A stretch of 64,000 nucleotides of DNA from Rhyzopertha dominica (Eukaryota > Arthropoda > Insecta > Coleoptera > Bostrichidae): assembly GCA_025024175.1 (NCBI GenBank), contig QCXZ01000003.1, forward strand, positions 57,802,023-57,866,022, in the 5' to 3' direction. The position numbers and the translations under genes are program-made. Positions 13,082-25,900 of the stretch are shown here, one piece after another. The stretch's first letter is position 1. Every line of letters begins with the position of its first letter. The notes under the pieces are model-generated. The model was not told the origin of the DNA and ran no database searches. It saw only the letters and a list, made by a program, of their open reading frames with translations.

Positions 13082-13505
13082 GATGTAATCCATTTTTTTC
13101 GTTACTACTCAACGCCCTCTAGCGTTACATCACCCCTGACAAAAAGAAATTGTCGTTGCTTAAGAATATAATTTTTTTATTGCCACTAACAATCAAATTC
13201 ATGAACTCAGCTTAGTGAAGTAGCCGGTACACATTAATTCTCTAAAAAATTTTTGTAATATCAGTATAGGTTACAAACAATGCTGTTTCTTAATTCTAAG
13301 GAATTATGTATAAAATTCGCGAAAAGATATAAATTAGTGCCTGGAGATTTACCCGTACTGAACTAATGCTGTTCTGTAATAATAGATTGCCGACAAAAAA
13401 CAGATTAGTATTAATTTGCATAACAAACTGATTAATGGTCTCGAATCGAGTAGAATAGCTCCCAATACTTCGGGAAAACGTCATAATTGAGAGATTCATG
13501 AAAAT

Positions 13506-13690
13506 GGGGTCGTCCCGCAATTTTTTGCGATTTTTTCCGGTTCTTGTTTAACGAGAAAAAAATGTAAAAGTATGGATTTTCAATATCCATTTCAAATACC
13601 TCGATATTCCGCCACGGAGATGACGTAAAAGGTTCTCAAGGCGACGAAAGCGAGAAACGCCAATAATAGCCAGAGCTCTAGCGACGGTGG
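13506..13690 (+). repeat. Truncated copy of the GGGTCGTCCCGC repeat
   Basis: This segment starts GGGGTCGTCCCGCA and continues with about 180 bases closely similar to 24868-25100. The shared blocks include TTGCGATTTTTTCCGG, GGATTTTCAATAT, CTCGATATTCCGCCACGGAG and GATGACGTAAAAGGTTCTCA. Only the left end of the element is present; no matching right terminus was found nearby. Confidence 0.7.
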
Positions 13691-14139
13691 TATTAGTGAT
13701 GATGTTTAGAACTTGCAGTGTGGACTTGGTAGATCCACTCGCTACCAATTCTAACCGATGAGCAAGCTTGATAAAAAAGCCACATTAAATTTGATGTCAG
13801 CTTTTTTCCTCTCTCCAGGATTTCATCGTCAATGGTGTAAGTTTTCACAAATAGAAAACTTTCTGAATGAACTAAAGCCAACTATAACACAATCTTGTGT
13901 TCAGAAAATCAAGGTAAAAAAGACAGTGCACCATTTAGCCTGCAAAAATTAAGTAAGCTACAAAGCTGAATATTGAATACATGTGTTATTTTACAGTCTA
14001 CACTTTCGGAGACCTTAAGGGCTAAATATATCTTTATCTACCGTTTGAAATCAGGAACCTCCTCTTTAGTTAATATTTAATCTAGGACAAAAAAATAGAT
14101 ATTAATGCCATAATTATGGATCGTTAACACTGAGTTAGT

Positions 14140-14600
14140 TCAATAATAATCCCCTTGCATCTCCAAAACACGTTGCCATCGCTTCAGGAGTAATATAATG
14201 TCGCCATTTCTATCAAGATGTTTCAGCCTATGCTGTTGCAGGGCTTTTCCTTCCAAGTTAATAATTCGTACTTCACGAAATTCTCCTTTCCACTGGAGGA
14301 ACAGATCGAAATCTGGAGGGCTCATGTCCGGGCTGCACGTGGGATGTGGGAGAATTTCACATCAGTTCTTCTCGCAAACTCCTTTGACTGGCATTGCTTT
14401 ATGCGATCAAGCGTTATCGTGCAAGAGGATTACGCCACCGTCTTTCATATCTCGGGTACACTTTTGGAATAATGCATTTAAATTTTCTACAAAGAAGACA
14501 AATACATTTGTCTATTGCTTGTTTGTCCTTGCGGTCTTCTTCCATTATTGTAGCCACAATGGTAGTGAAAGTGTTGTCGGTAGCAGTATGTGCAGGAATT
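14140..14600 (-). pseudogene. Mariner-type transposase C-terminal remnant
   Basis: On the minus strand the sequence reads GVILLHDNA (about 14410-14440). After stops and frame changes it continues with SPDMSPPDFDLF (about 14300-14335), then LLKRWQRVLEMQGDYY and a stop at 14140. This is the catalytic and C-terminal part of mariner-like transposases: the second Asp in HDNA, the third acidic residue in SP.D. and the closing QGDY motif. An in-frame stop directly follows HDNA, so the copy is dead. The N-terminal DNA-binding half was not recognised. Confidence 0.7.
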
Positions 14601-16556
14601 ATGACATGACCCTCGTATTAGAAATACTCAAGATTAATTTTGTGAGACTGTAAATAATGCGCAATTTAGGCATACACGCAAAAAGGATGCTCTCGTTTTA
14701 TTATAATATCCTTAAGTTATTCGTGTATTTGTCATTAAATCATTGAGTTATGTTTGCAGATTGTTTTTCTCCGTTTGCAGTTGAATATTTCTTTTAAAGC
14801 AATTAATGCTATTTTTGAAAAAAAATCAATGGTTCCTTTGAGAATTGGACGCCAAACCAAGATTCTGAGTTAAAACAGAGTTTTACCAAAGGAAGTGTTA
14901 AATAAATACATACATGATTTAATATTACCAATACAATACACCAATAAGAAATGGGCCAGATATTTGTAACAGATATTTGTAACAGCAGTAGATAATTAAA
15001 CGAATATTATTTATAAGCCTTTGGCTTAAGAAAGTAAAATTTGCGTCGCTTACGGGTGGAAACAAGCAACTTAATAAGGATTCTCTGAAATATGCCGTTT
15101 TGACCACTTACGTCCATCAACTTTAATTAGTAATTCCTTACATGTTTGTTGCTTGTCACCTGCACAGAGGAAAGCATGATTCACATAGCATCTAGGTACA
15201 TATGTATTCATAATAAGATAAGCTTAATGAATTAGGCTTAAGATCATATTTAACCTTTTGTTTTTGCACACACATTGTTTGTTCTATGAACCAAAGTAAA
15301 GAAAGTTTTCATAAAAACAAGGAACTTTCCTAAAATTTCTAAAACAGATGAATCTGCAAGCACTGGCAAACGCGTAGCAGTAGATTAATTCAGCTTCACC
15401 AGCCACCACCAAATTTGCGAACACGACTAGTGGCTGTATTTGTTTAGTTTTTAAAACACAGTGTTCCTATTGCATCACTAAACATCATTTCAAAACTTAA
15501 TGAACACAAAGGAACAACTAGTTAGACAACAAAATTGCTCTTGTCGTAAATTCAAGAAAAATGCCTGAATGCAAATTTTTCAATTCAATCATATGTTATT
15601 GAAAGTCAACCTATTTAGAACAAGGCGGTATAAAATTATTGTTAATTATAAAAATAATTAAATGTCAAGATCAAGATAAGAAGTCAAATAAGCTACGCGC
15701 GTACGATTATTCTAATCAAGGACAAAATTCTGTAGTGTTTCTTACGTAAAAAGTCCCAAAGATGTACATAAATTAAGACTGTGTTGGTAAGTGATGTCGG
15801 ATATTATGTCTATGCAGCGGTATATATTTACATTTATGCATGTTTTATCAGTAAAATTGGTGTACTGGAGATACAGAAAACGTTTCTTAGTCCAAATTAT
15901 TTTCTTCTGGCGTAGCACCTTGGGTCGCACGGTTGTTCTGGTTAGAGCTCCTCAGTAATTAATATTTAAAATATATATTTAATATCTAATAAAGAGACAA
16001 TTAATAGATTGATACATTGTATATGTGCAGTGCAGTGGTTTTTGTTCCCACAATTTAGGATTTCTTTTAGGCTCTAAATCTAAATTTACAGTTAATCATT
16101 AATTATTTAATTACCCAACTACTGATGCTGCTATTGATAACGATTCCCGAACAAGCAGGGAATGACCCAGAAATTTTTATAACGTTTGCAAGGAAACGCA
16201 GATGAAAATTAACAGAAATATTAACATCAATCAGATAACGTCGGCCAAAATACATTTAGATGAGAATTTTTTGACAATTAATTGAAGTGGCGAGCATTTT
16301 ATCAATATAAATAATCAGTAATATTGATATATGGCACTAGGAAGAGATAAGATAAAAATATATAAAGATATATAACATGCAATGCAGTAATTTAACAGAT
16401 TGAGTACTCAAATCAATGAACACAAATTATAACAAACTCTTATTAAATCATACCAGAATCAAATTACATATACAAAAATATGTGTTTGCTATTGCACAAT
16501 TTCCTTAAAACTTAAAATTAATAAATACAGCACACACCTAATACTAATCAAAACCG
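14601..16556. other. Gene-free stretch; would hold the 3' end of the neighbouring gene
   Basis: No supported gene or recognised element. The part just below 16557 should contain the 3' untranslated region of the minus-strand gene, but a clear AATAAA was not identified close to its stop. Confidence 0.35.
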
Positions 16557-16959
16557 TTACGTATACTGGCTCCTGCTTTTCAAAACCGACTTCAAAGCTG
16601 GCTTCCTAAAGGTAGGGCTACCAGGTGGAGTATAATCTGGAGCAGGTATAATAGGTCTCCTGGGTTGATAACCAGGGTTCGGCGGAGATCTTCTCCCTCT
16701 TCCAACCGTCGCCACCCTGTATGACGGTGGCGTGGTGGGCTGACTCCTGCCTGCCGAATATCGACTCGGACCGCCTCTTCTGTAGTAATCTTCGCTCCCC
16801 ACGTTACGGAAAGACTGGCTCCTTTCCAAAGACCGTTCCGTCATGAAGTCGAAGGCTTCATTGATGACGCTCTCGGGCCTGTGTTCGTATGACCATGGCC
16901 GGGGTTGCTCTGGTTCTCTTTCTGGTGATCCTCGTAGCCATGGAGGTGCACTGGTACCG
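16557..16959 (-). CDS. Exon 7: Pro/Arg/Ser-rich C-terminal tail
   Basis: The acceptor is a T-run plus AAG (16960-16961). One base completes the codon begun in exon 6, then 133 codons run to TAG at 16557-16559. Its G+C content is well above its surroundings, as expected of coding sequence. Notable pieces are ERSLERSQSFRNVGSEDYY, repeated PP and SP pairs (PTTPPSY, SPPNPGY, YTPPGSP) and the basic end KSVLKSRSQYT. The RSxS-type and SP sites suggest phosphorylation, which is inference only. Confidence 0.75.
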
Positions 16960-19900
16960 CTTAAAAAAATAAATTGTTTGGAAAAAAATCGTAACAGAAT
17001 TTAAAAATCCATACTGGATTACACAAGGGCGTTCACGAGGAGTTATCTGTTAGGACTTTATGGAAACATGTGAATTGATCATGCTGAGATTTTGTACTTT
17101 TGTGTTATTTTAAATGGAATACTCTGTACATTATTACAGTGTTAGGTTTGTTATTAATTTTAATCTGATTTTGACAAGCATTTCTAGGATCTAGAGTAGA
17201 TGGTTTTGTAGTTATGTCGGCCATTTTGCTGAGGTACGTCAGGATCACGGATCAAAACAAACAAAAGGATGTCATAACGTGCTCAAGGGAGTTTACTGTT
17301 TGTTGCAATTTTTTAGTTTTAAAGGAATATTTTAACGTGTTACTGTGTATTTTTCAGTAGCTTACACTCCTTCGCTTTACTTAGCAAGTATTATAAACCG
17401 AAATTACATTTAGTTACAATGTATTGTTGAAAAGCTTAGCCTACGTGTACACATGTAGAGCATTACAATTTACAAGTTTTACTAGAAAAAGAAATAGGAA
17501 GAAAAGGAGCACATTTAATATTTACAGTACTTTTTTTAGGTTGTTTTCTAACAATAGATTGCAATTAAATGTAANTTTGATTTGTTATATTTACCAAATA
17601 ATACTAAGGAACGTAAATACTCAATGTTCAGAGCAAAATTATAGTTTAAAACAATATTTTGAAATATTACTGTGTATGTTTATGTGACTTACATGTCTTT
17701 ATATTATTCATTAAGAATTACAAACCGAAATTACATTAAGTTGCAATTTATTGTTGAAAAACAATCTAAAGTTTTTATGTTTCTCTCTCATTATAACGAT
17801 AACATCCAGGGACCTAGCACGTTAGTATTTTCTGGTGCGTGTACTTTGTAATAATCTACACATGCAAATATTGTAGGGTAAGCTATTCAACAATACATTG
17901 AAACCAAATGTAATTTCGGTTGTAATACTTGTGAAGTACAGCTAAAAGGAGTGTAAGCAAAATTCGGTTTGTTTTGATCCAGAACTCTGATGTACCGCAG
18001 AAAAATGACCGACACTTACGTCAGCACTAACAGAGCGCATTTTTCTACTAGTAAATAGAATTCAATTCTCTGTAATTTGATATCGGGTTATGGGTAGCGG
18101 CTGTCAGTAGTTTTTGAGAAATTTGTTAAAGACTATTTATGCTAGTTACCTATTTCTAAAATGTTTGTTTTCGTTATTTAGAAAAAAACGTAGCCAAAAG
18201 AAACGCAGATTGCAATAAGAGGGGAACAAAACATAAAATTTGAAAATTTCTAAATAAATAATATTATGACGAAGTATTTTTATTGTTTAATAATCAGCAA
18301 ACAAGGAAAACAAGATGGCTTGTTGATGGGAACAAAAACTCTGATATTCTATATTTATTTTTCATTCACACAGTAGAACTGTTAGCAGTTTTTTGAACCA
18401 TCAAGTAGTTCCTTCACTTTTCACTAATAAACTAAGTGAAAAGAAATGTAAAGGGCTACATGAAAGAAACAGAACATAAAATTAAATTTAAAACTATGAC
18501 CAACCTGATTTACTGTTTGAAACAGCCCCATGAATTGTTTAATAATCAAACAAAGACATCCCCGTTTTCGAAAGCCTGTCTGTTTTTCATATGATTTCTC
18601 TCATAATAGATCCATAAACAAAACAAACAATATGGCTTAAAAGACAAATCTGTCAGCCGAACACAAATAAATTGTTCAAACTCTGATATACTAAATTTAT
18701 TAATGAAGAATGTGGCAGAATAAAATTGTTAACAGAAGCTCTAACTAAAGTTTTTCAAACACATGTAGGTACAAACAAATGAATAAAGAAAATTTACAGA
18801 CATACAATAACAAACCATTGCGTCACTGTTTAAAGCTACTCTATGTGCTACCCATTATTTGTTACGCACTGTCTTTTTGACCCTTATAGCACTAAAGTGC
18901 CGAAGGCTTCTTGTACGCACTGAAGAAGTTTTTTTCTGGTATTCACTGCTCAATAGCGTATACATTTTATTTTATTCTACCCCAGAGCTAAAAATTTTGA
19001 TGAGTTATATAGTGAATCGCAGAGGACAAAATAGAGTTCCTCTGAATCCCATCTATCTATCCTGAACATTTCGATTAATTTGTCGAGAACTTCTCGTGTA
19101 ATGTGGGCGAAAGCTACGTCTATTTAATAAAAGAACGACACCACATTCAATGGCAAATGATCAACAAACTCGATGACCAATGTTCATAAAATATTTAAAT
19201 ACTATGCAGAAACCTATTCCTAGTCGTGAGTAAAATGTCAGAACTGATTCTTCATAATTAAAACAAATATACTAGAACCAAGGTATTGAAAATTCTGCTC
19301 CCCAGTGTCCCATTTTACGTTAGGATTATTGTTAGCGAAAAAATGATTGTAATACCTTCAAACATTTTGATTCATACATCCAAGTTATGTTTTCTAACTT
19401 TATACGACCTTCTTCGATATGTCTTAATATTATGTTACAGAATGTAACTCTTCATTCCTCATCAGTAGGAACCATGTTTTGTACAAGTGCAAACCTTTGA
19501 TCGTGCCACTTACGTTTCTTTAAAAAAATTTGTATTGACGAATTGGAAACGTCTGACTCTGTACTGGCGTCTTTTATAGATGCTCGATGATAAGCTACAA
19601 AATGAGCAAGAATCGAAACTTCGTTCTCTTCATCAGATGTCACAAAGAGAAGTCTCTCAGTTTTTGTTCTGACGGCATCAAATTATATGTATAAAGTTTG
19701 CTTCAATTCGTCTAAACCTCTTCTTCATTGCTGGAATGCTTCATTATTTTTTTTTCAAAATACAGATACAGATTCAATGCTTGTGACACTTGTTTTTGTT
19801 CTTCTGATAGATTTTTTTGTTTCTATCAACAAGCCATCTTGTTTCTTTTGTTTGCCGGTTATTAAACAACAGAGGTATTTCGTCATAATATTATCTATTT

Positions 19901-22900
19901 GGAAAATTTTTAATTTTATGTTCTGTTCCCTATTATTGTAACCTGCGTTCCTTTTCGCTATGTTTCTTTTTCAAAATAACATAAACAAACATTTCAGAAA
20001 TAAGTAACTAGCAAAAATGTTTTTTGGCTAATTTCTAAAATTACGAAGAACGGAATTCTATCTACTAGTAGACCAATTGATTTACCGTTCCATTTTGAAA
20101 AAATCAAGATATCCATGACTTAATATTCCTAAATCCGAATGTCGATATTGTAGTAAGTGTTAAAAACTAAACAACTATTTTGAAACTAATTAGTACTGCC
20201 CTTTTCATCTCCAAATTGTGAAAACTTTTCCATTTTATCCTACTTTGTTTTCGAACCATTTTTATATTTCATATGTCCCATTTATTTTAATCACTTGCCT
20301 GTACTGAAGCCACTACTACAAATATAGGGACAAATTTTGCGTTATTAACCAAAAATAGTTGATCATTAATAAAAAAATTGTAATGTGTTTCTCGTAGTTA
20401 AGATGTCATTAACAAAATTACCCGAATCACTGCAAAGGAATTCTTGTGGTAAGCAAACACGACTGTAAGGTTTTGTTCTGCTTTGTTTCTTACTTCAGAT
20501 TTGTGGCTCTAAATAGGTACAGTCTAGTTATATTTTACATCTTTATAGGTATTCTCAAACTGGATTTCATATAATTTGGATTCCAAAAAATGTGTAGTAG
20601 GCAAATAGTATACATATACGTACAAATCTAATCTAGACATTATCTTGANGATAAAAAATTAACGTAACACCACAAANGAAGGTCGCTAATGCTATTAAAA
20701 GTTNTTGGCNATTATCTTCTTATAAACCAAAACGCCGATTGGTATGATGAATTTATCCTATCTATAGCTATTGTTTTTGTATTTTGTGGTATTAGTTGTG
20801 AAATTCTACTTTTACCTCGGAGGCATGTAGGCGCTTATAGGTGTTGTGTCTGCTCTGCCATCCCTAGGTTTCTGGAAATATATCAAAAATAGGGTTACAA
20901 ATACATTTCTTTTTTACTTTGTCACGTACATTCCTAATTAGACTCACGGTGAATGTTGCGGTGACGATAGCAAATACAACGTTTACTATCCATAAGATGA
21001 ATCCTTTGGAGGCTAGAATCAACAGAATACCACACGCCAATAGAAGTTCTATATCTGTCTAAACATTAAAAAACTTTTACTGCTGGTTCGATTATAAAAT
21101 TTTGTGGAACTTACGTAATAGTTTTCGTTGTAATAACTGAAATCACTAGCAAATAGACTCATTAACACTATATCCAAGATGGAAATGAGGCAAGTTAGAA
21201 CAGACCAGAAACCCATCGTTCCTGCGAGACCCATAGTTTTTTTACGCAGAAGAACTAAAACAGACCTATATTATATCATGCATTTCAATTAATTCGATAT
21301 TGTATATTTACTCCAAAATAGTCCGGCAGACACGATAAACCATATAAACGACGAAAATAAGTATATCCAGGAGAATATATTAAGAGCGTTTGGAGAAACT
21401 ATTACCTCTTCATCAGGAACAAATCCTCCTGAAATTAAATCATCACAGCAAGATGTACATAATGTTTTTTTTATTATACACGAACTTACTTTGAAAGAAA
21501 TTGTAGTACATTGTGTAACTGGTGGTGAAATTATTGCCGGAGTTTCTTGAATATTCTGATAAGTAACCATCTTCTACTTCTATGACCTCTTCATAGTACA
21601 GGATTGACAGTAAGGCTAAAACCGTCCATCCTAAGCCTTGAACCTCCAAACGAAAATGAATTTTTTTATGTATTTCAAACATACGAAGGGAGTATCAATT
21701 ATCTACTTAGCCTGCAATGTTTCTGATATACAAAATTGAATATGATTCCTAAAAGTTAACATTTCTCTTTAATTAGTTCAAAGCAACCATAAAATTAATG
21801 GATTAAGTGATGATAAAACGCAGATATACCCAGAGAAATTGAAGATTAGAGCTGATTGATAACAAGTATTTAAGGATATTTTAAGTGCCCAGATTTAGAA
21901 ATATTAACCAACCTTTGCGACATCATTCAGAGTATGATTGCAACGCTGGATAGTTAAAAGTGAAAAATTATGTAATTTTTCATCTCTTTTTAATCAATTA
22001 GACTAAAGTTGATGAAGACAATGGTTCCAAAGAGGAAGACTACTGCCATTTAGAAGATTTGGAGAACTGATTCGAGGTGAAGCTGGAACTGCTGGTCAGT
22101 AGATGCTGAAATAAAGTATAAAGGAGAGAATACCTATGCGTTTTTACTTTCTAAGCAAAGATAGAGAAGAAATGTGAATTCAATGGTTGTCAATGATATT
22201 TCTTATTACAGAAAAAAGAAAATGTGTTAAAAAGAAAATTTTGGTACGGTAGCTCCTTCTTTCAGTAACTAATAGCAATAAATGAAGATTTACGCTTTAT
22301 TCGATAATGCTTCAAGGGTAATGTTCATTAAAAAAAATTGCAAGCAAAATTGATCTAAGGGAGAAGTAAATCTAGGAATTACGTCGACTAATAAGGTAAC
22401 CCGGCAGGAGTGATAAAGATTCGTAAAAGTATTTTTTGATACTCTGTCACAAACTCAAAAGTGTATACACGATGAGAAAATTAGAAAGACAGTAGAGTTG
22501 CCTACACTAGGAAACTGATGAATCAATGCAAACCTATTCAAAAAGTAATTTACAATTATTAAAAACACAGCTTTTTATTGGACAAAATTATTGGGCCTTA
22601 TAGTACCCAGTGAAGTCATAGACAAAACACAAACAACACTTTAGGGAACAAGCACACTGATGAATGGCACGATTTAGTCGATTGAATCTTTTGGTATTAA
22701 AGATAATGAGTACTATAAAATTTATTGACAATCCAACTAAGATTATAAGTGACGACATTAAATTGGAAACAGCACTATTAGTGGATAGAAAAGATAATCA
22801 GCAATTTATAAAAAAATGGAAGGAAATATTAATTTTTTAACAACTTATAGACAAAAACTCTTAGAAAATACGGAAAAGCCTCTATAATAAAGCTTTCCAA

Positions 22901-25900
22901 AAAATAAATTTCTGAAAACAGAAAAAAAATACTGCATTATATAGATATCCGAAAAAGGTGGTTTCTTGGCTTCTTCGTGTAGCAATGCCCTTGAATTGAA
23001 TAAAGAAATGTTTCGCATTCATTGGAAGAGACCTTGTAGAGGTAATATTCCAATATTGATAAGGTCTGCAGGACATTGCCGTGGTCTCAGCCTATCTACC
23101 TTACGACTCTGCTACCCTCACAAAAACTTTGTGAGCTGGTTGAATGGAGTAGAAACAACAATCTACCAGTTATTCTGGGTTGTGACCAACGTTTGTGACC
23201 AGTGTCAGAAGGGAAGTAACAGATATCACACTCTGCTCTAGAGCCTGGATAAGATATGTTCATGATTGGAGGGTACTGAGGGAACCAAGTTTATCGGACC
23301 ACAGGTACATTCAATTCAAACTAAACAGAGATGTAAAATAGTCAAAATGCACCTTTAGAAATCTGAAACAAACCGACTCATATCGGATGGACCTTTCAGC
23401 TGAAATCTCGATGTATCGACCTAGACCTCAAACTGGTAGAGAACTAAACCTGGCCGCTGAAAAGTTAACAGGGACCATAATTACTTGCTTTGAGGAAAAC
23501 TGCCCTTTAAAAAGAGTTACACAAAACAAAGGAAGGGTGAATTAGAATCGCTGCGAAGGGAAACTCGTAAAAGGTTCAACCGGGCTATGCGACTAAACGA
23601 GCCTTCCGAATGGGAAGCCTATAAGGAAACACAAAGATTTAAACGTCTGATTGAAAAGAGGAAAAAGGATTGTTAGAGGAAGTTTTGCACTAGCCTAGAA
23701 CAGCACCCAACTGTCTGAGGACTTGACTTGCGTTCTTGGAAAGCGCGGGGTGGAGGTTGGAGCTCTGCGATTGCCGGATGGCTCCCATAAGGAAACTGAA
23801 AGCGCTGTACTTGTGTTTGTTGCAAACTCACTTTCCGGGATTCGATCTACACCACAATAGTTAACAATAAAATGATTGAAGCAACGTAAAAATTGGAAGT
23901 CTAAAAAATTTGAACTAGGAAGGTAAGTTTACTGGCATTCCTAGATATTTCGTATTAAAGTTTGTTTCTCATTCTCAATTGCCTGAACTACATAAAGTGA
24001 ATAAACTACTCAGATTTCATGTAGTGTTCTATTTCAATAGAAAAAAGTTATCAAGATACATTTTTACTAAAATATACTGAATTGAAGTCCTGCTTGGTTT
24101 CGTTAAATAGTGTAATTTGGAAAGGACTACTGGGAAAAGAGGAGGGTATATGCAATTGGACAAATACAAGCCAAAAGAAACGCAAGTTATATTTTTTTAA
24201 CTAAATGCCTGCCAGGTACGAGTAGAAAAATCTTTCAAGAGATTTGAATATTCGAAAGTTATATAGGACGTGTTGCGGAAGGTGCAGTACTATTTATATG
24301 AAAGAGAGCTTTATTTGAAGAAATTTCAACACTAAGTAGAATTTGGAATTGAGCAGCCCATGTGCCAGCGTCTGGGATGGCATAGAAATTATTGATAGAA
24401 ACACCTCGTATATCAGAGTATGGCAGATTGTTCAACGCTGTTAGCAATGACAATTACTTTGCTTTCCCATGAGCTACAATGTATAAATAGCATGGAAGTT
24501 ATATTCCGTCAATAGGACATTGACTGCACACACTTGATTGCGTTTATGATTTAATCGAAAAGGAAACCAACCATTATTTTGTTACTTAAAAATACTACTT
24601 TGAAGTAAAGCGACTTGAAGAAATTGCTAGTATTTGAATATGAGGAAGTAAAGGACAACATTCTGAAACCATCAAGTAATTGACATTTCCAATTTCAGAA
24701 GTCTACTTTTAATACGACCGTCCAATAACCTTCTGGTACAATACGTTCCAGTAAATATAAGAGTAATAAAAGTAATAATTTTTGCCACTGTACATATAAA
24801 ACTAGCTGATGCAAATCAGCTTTGCTCGGCCAGTTAGCATATTCAAGTCTAGAACATTTTTTGCAATGGGGCCGTCCCACATTTTTTTTATTTTACATCT
24901 AAAATGTACATAAAAACTAAAGATCAAAGATATTTTTTGCGATTTTTTTCGGTTCTTGTTTGTTGAGAAAAAAAATGTGAAAGTATGGATTTTCAATATG
25001 CGTTTCAAATGCCTCGATATTCCGCCACGGAGATGACGTAAAAGGTTCTCATGCTGACGAAAGCGAGAAACACCAATAATATCCAGTGCTCTAGCGGCAT
25101 TGCAAGTAATATTTGTTTACATTTTTTTTGAGCTGTGTCGCGTTGCCAATGTGGGCAAATTTTCGCGATATCTTGAGGAATGTACTCGTAAACTGGCATT
25201 GTGACATTGATACCTAGGTCAACTTAAGGCGTATTTGTGAAAATAACTTAAGTCATTCTTCAGTCAGTTTATTCTATAATGAACAGTTCAATATAATAAG
25301 CTCATTCACTGGCATTCACATTGATTTGATGAGGAATTAAAAGACGCTTGACGCACGCTTGATAATGTTTAAAGTTTGTATACTTACGTATCAGAACGAT
25401 ATGATCAATTTTGAAACTGTCAGGACTGCCTCTGGCCGTCGTTAGGAAGAAACGGTAAAGTACCAGTGACAACATCGCACGTTCGCACGTGCTGCATGTG
25501 TCCCATGTACTATAGTGCAATGTAATAACCCTAACCTAACTCTAGCCACGCATTTTTGTTTACATAGTTTGGTTAAACTTTCGAGTTTCGTATTTATCAG
25601 ATTAAGTGGTGGAGCAAGATATTGTCGAAGTATTTGGGTAATCTGTTGTTGCCCCCTCTCTCACTCCCATTGCATTATTTGTATTTCTCTGGCTATTTAT
25701 AAAACTGACAACAGTGAGCACCTTGTTACCTAGGGAGCTGTAAAAGTGCGCATGACGGAAATTAGGAACCTTTTGCGTAGTTGCTGGCGGATTTAAGGAA
25801 GTGTTTGAAACAGGGTAATTTTTCTACCGCCGTTTGTTACGAGTTGCATTAATCTAAAGCAAGATCGATGCGTAGCACTAGTATTCATGATGTAAGCAAT

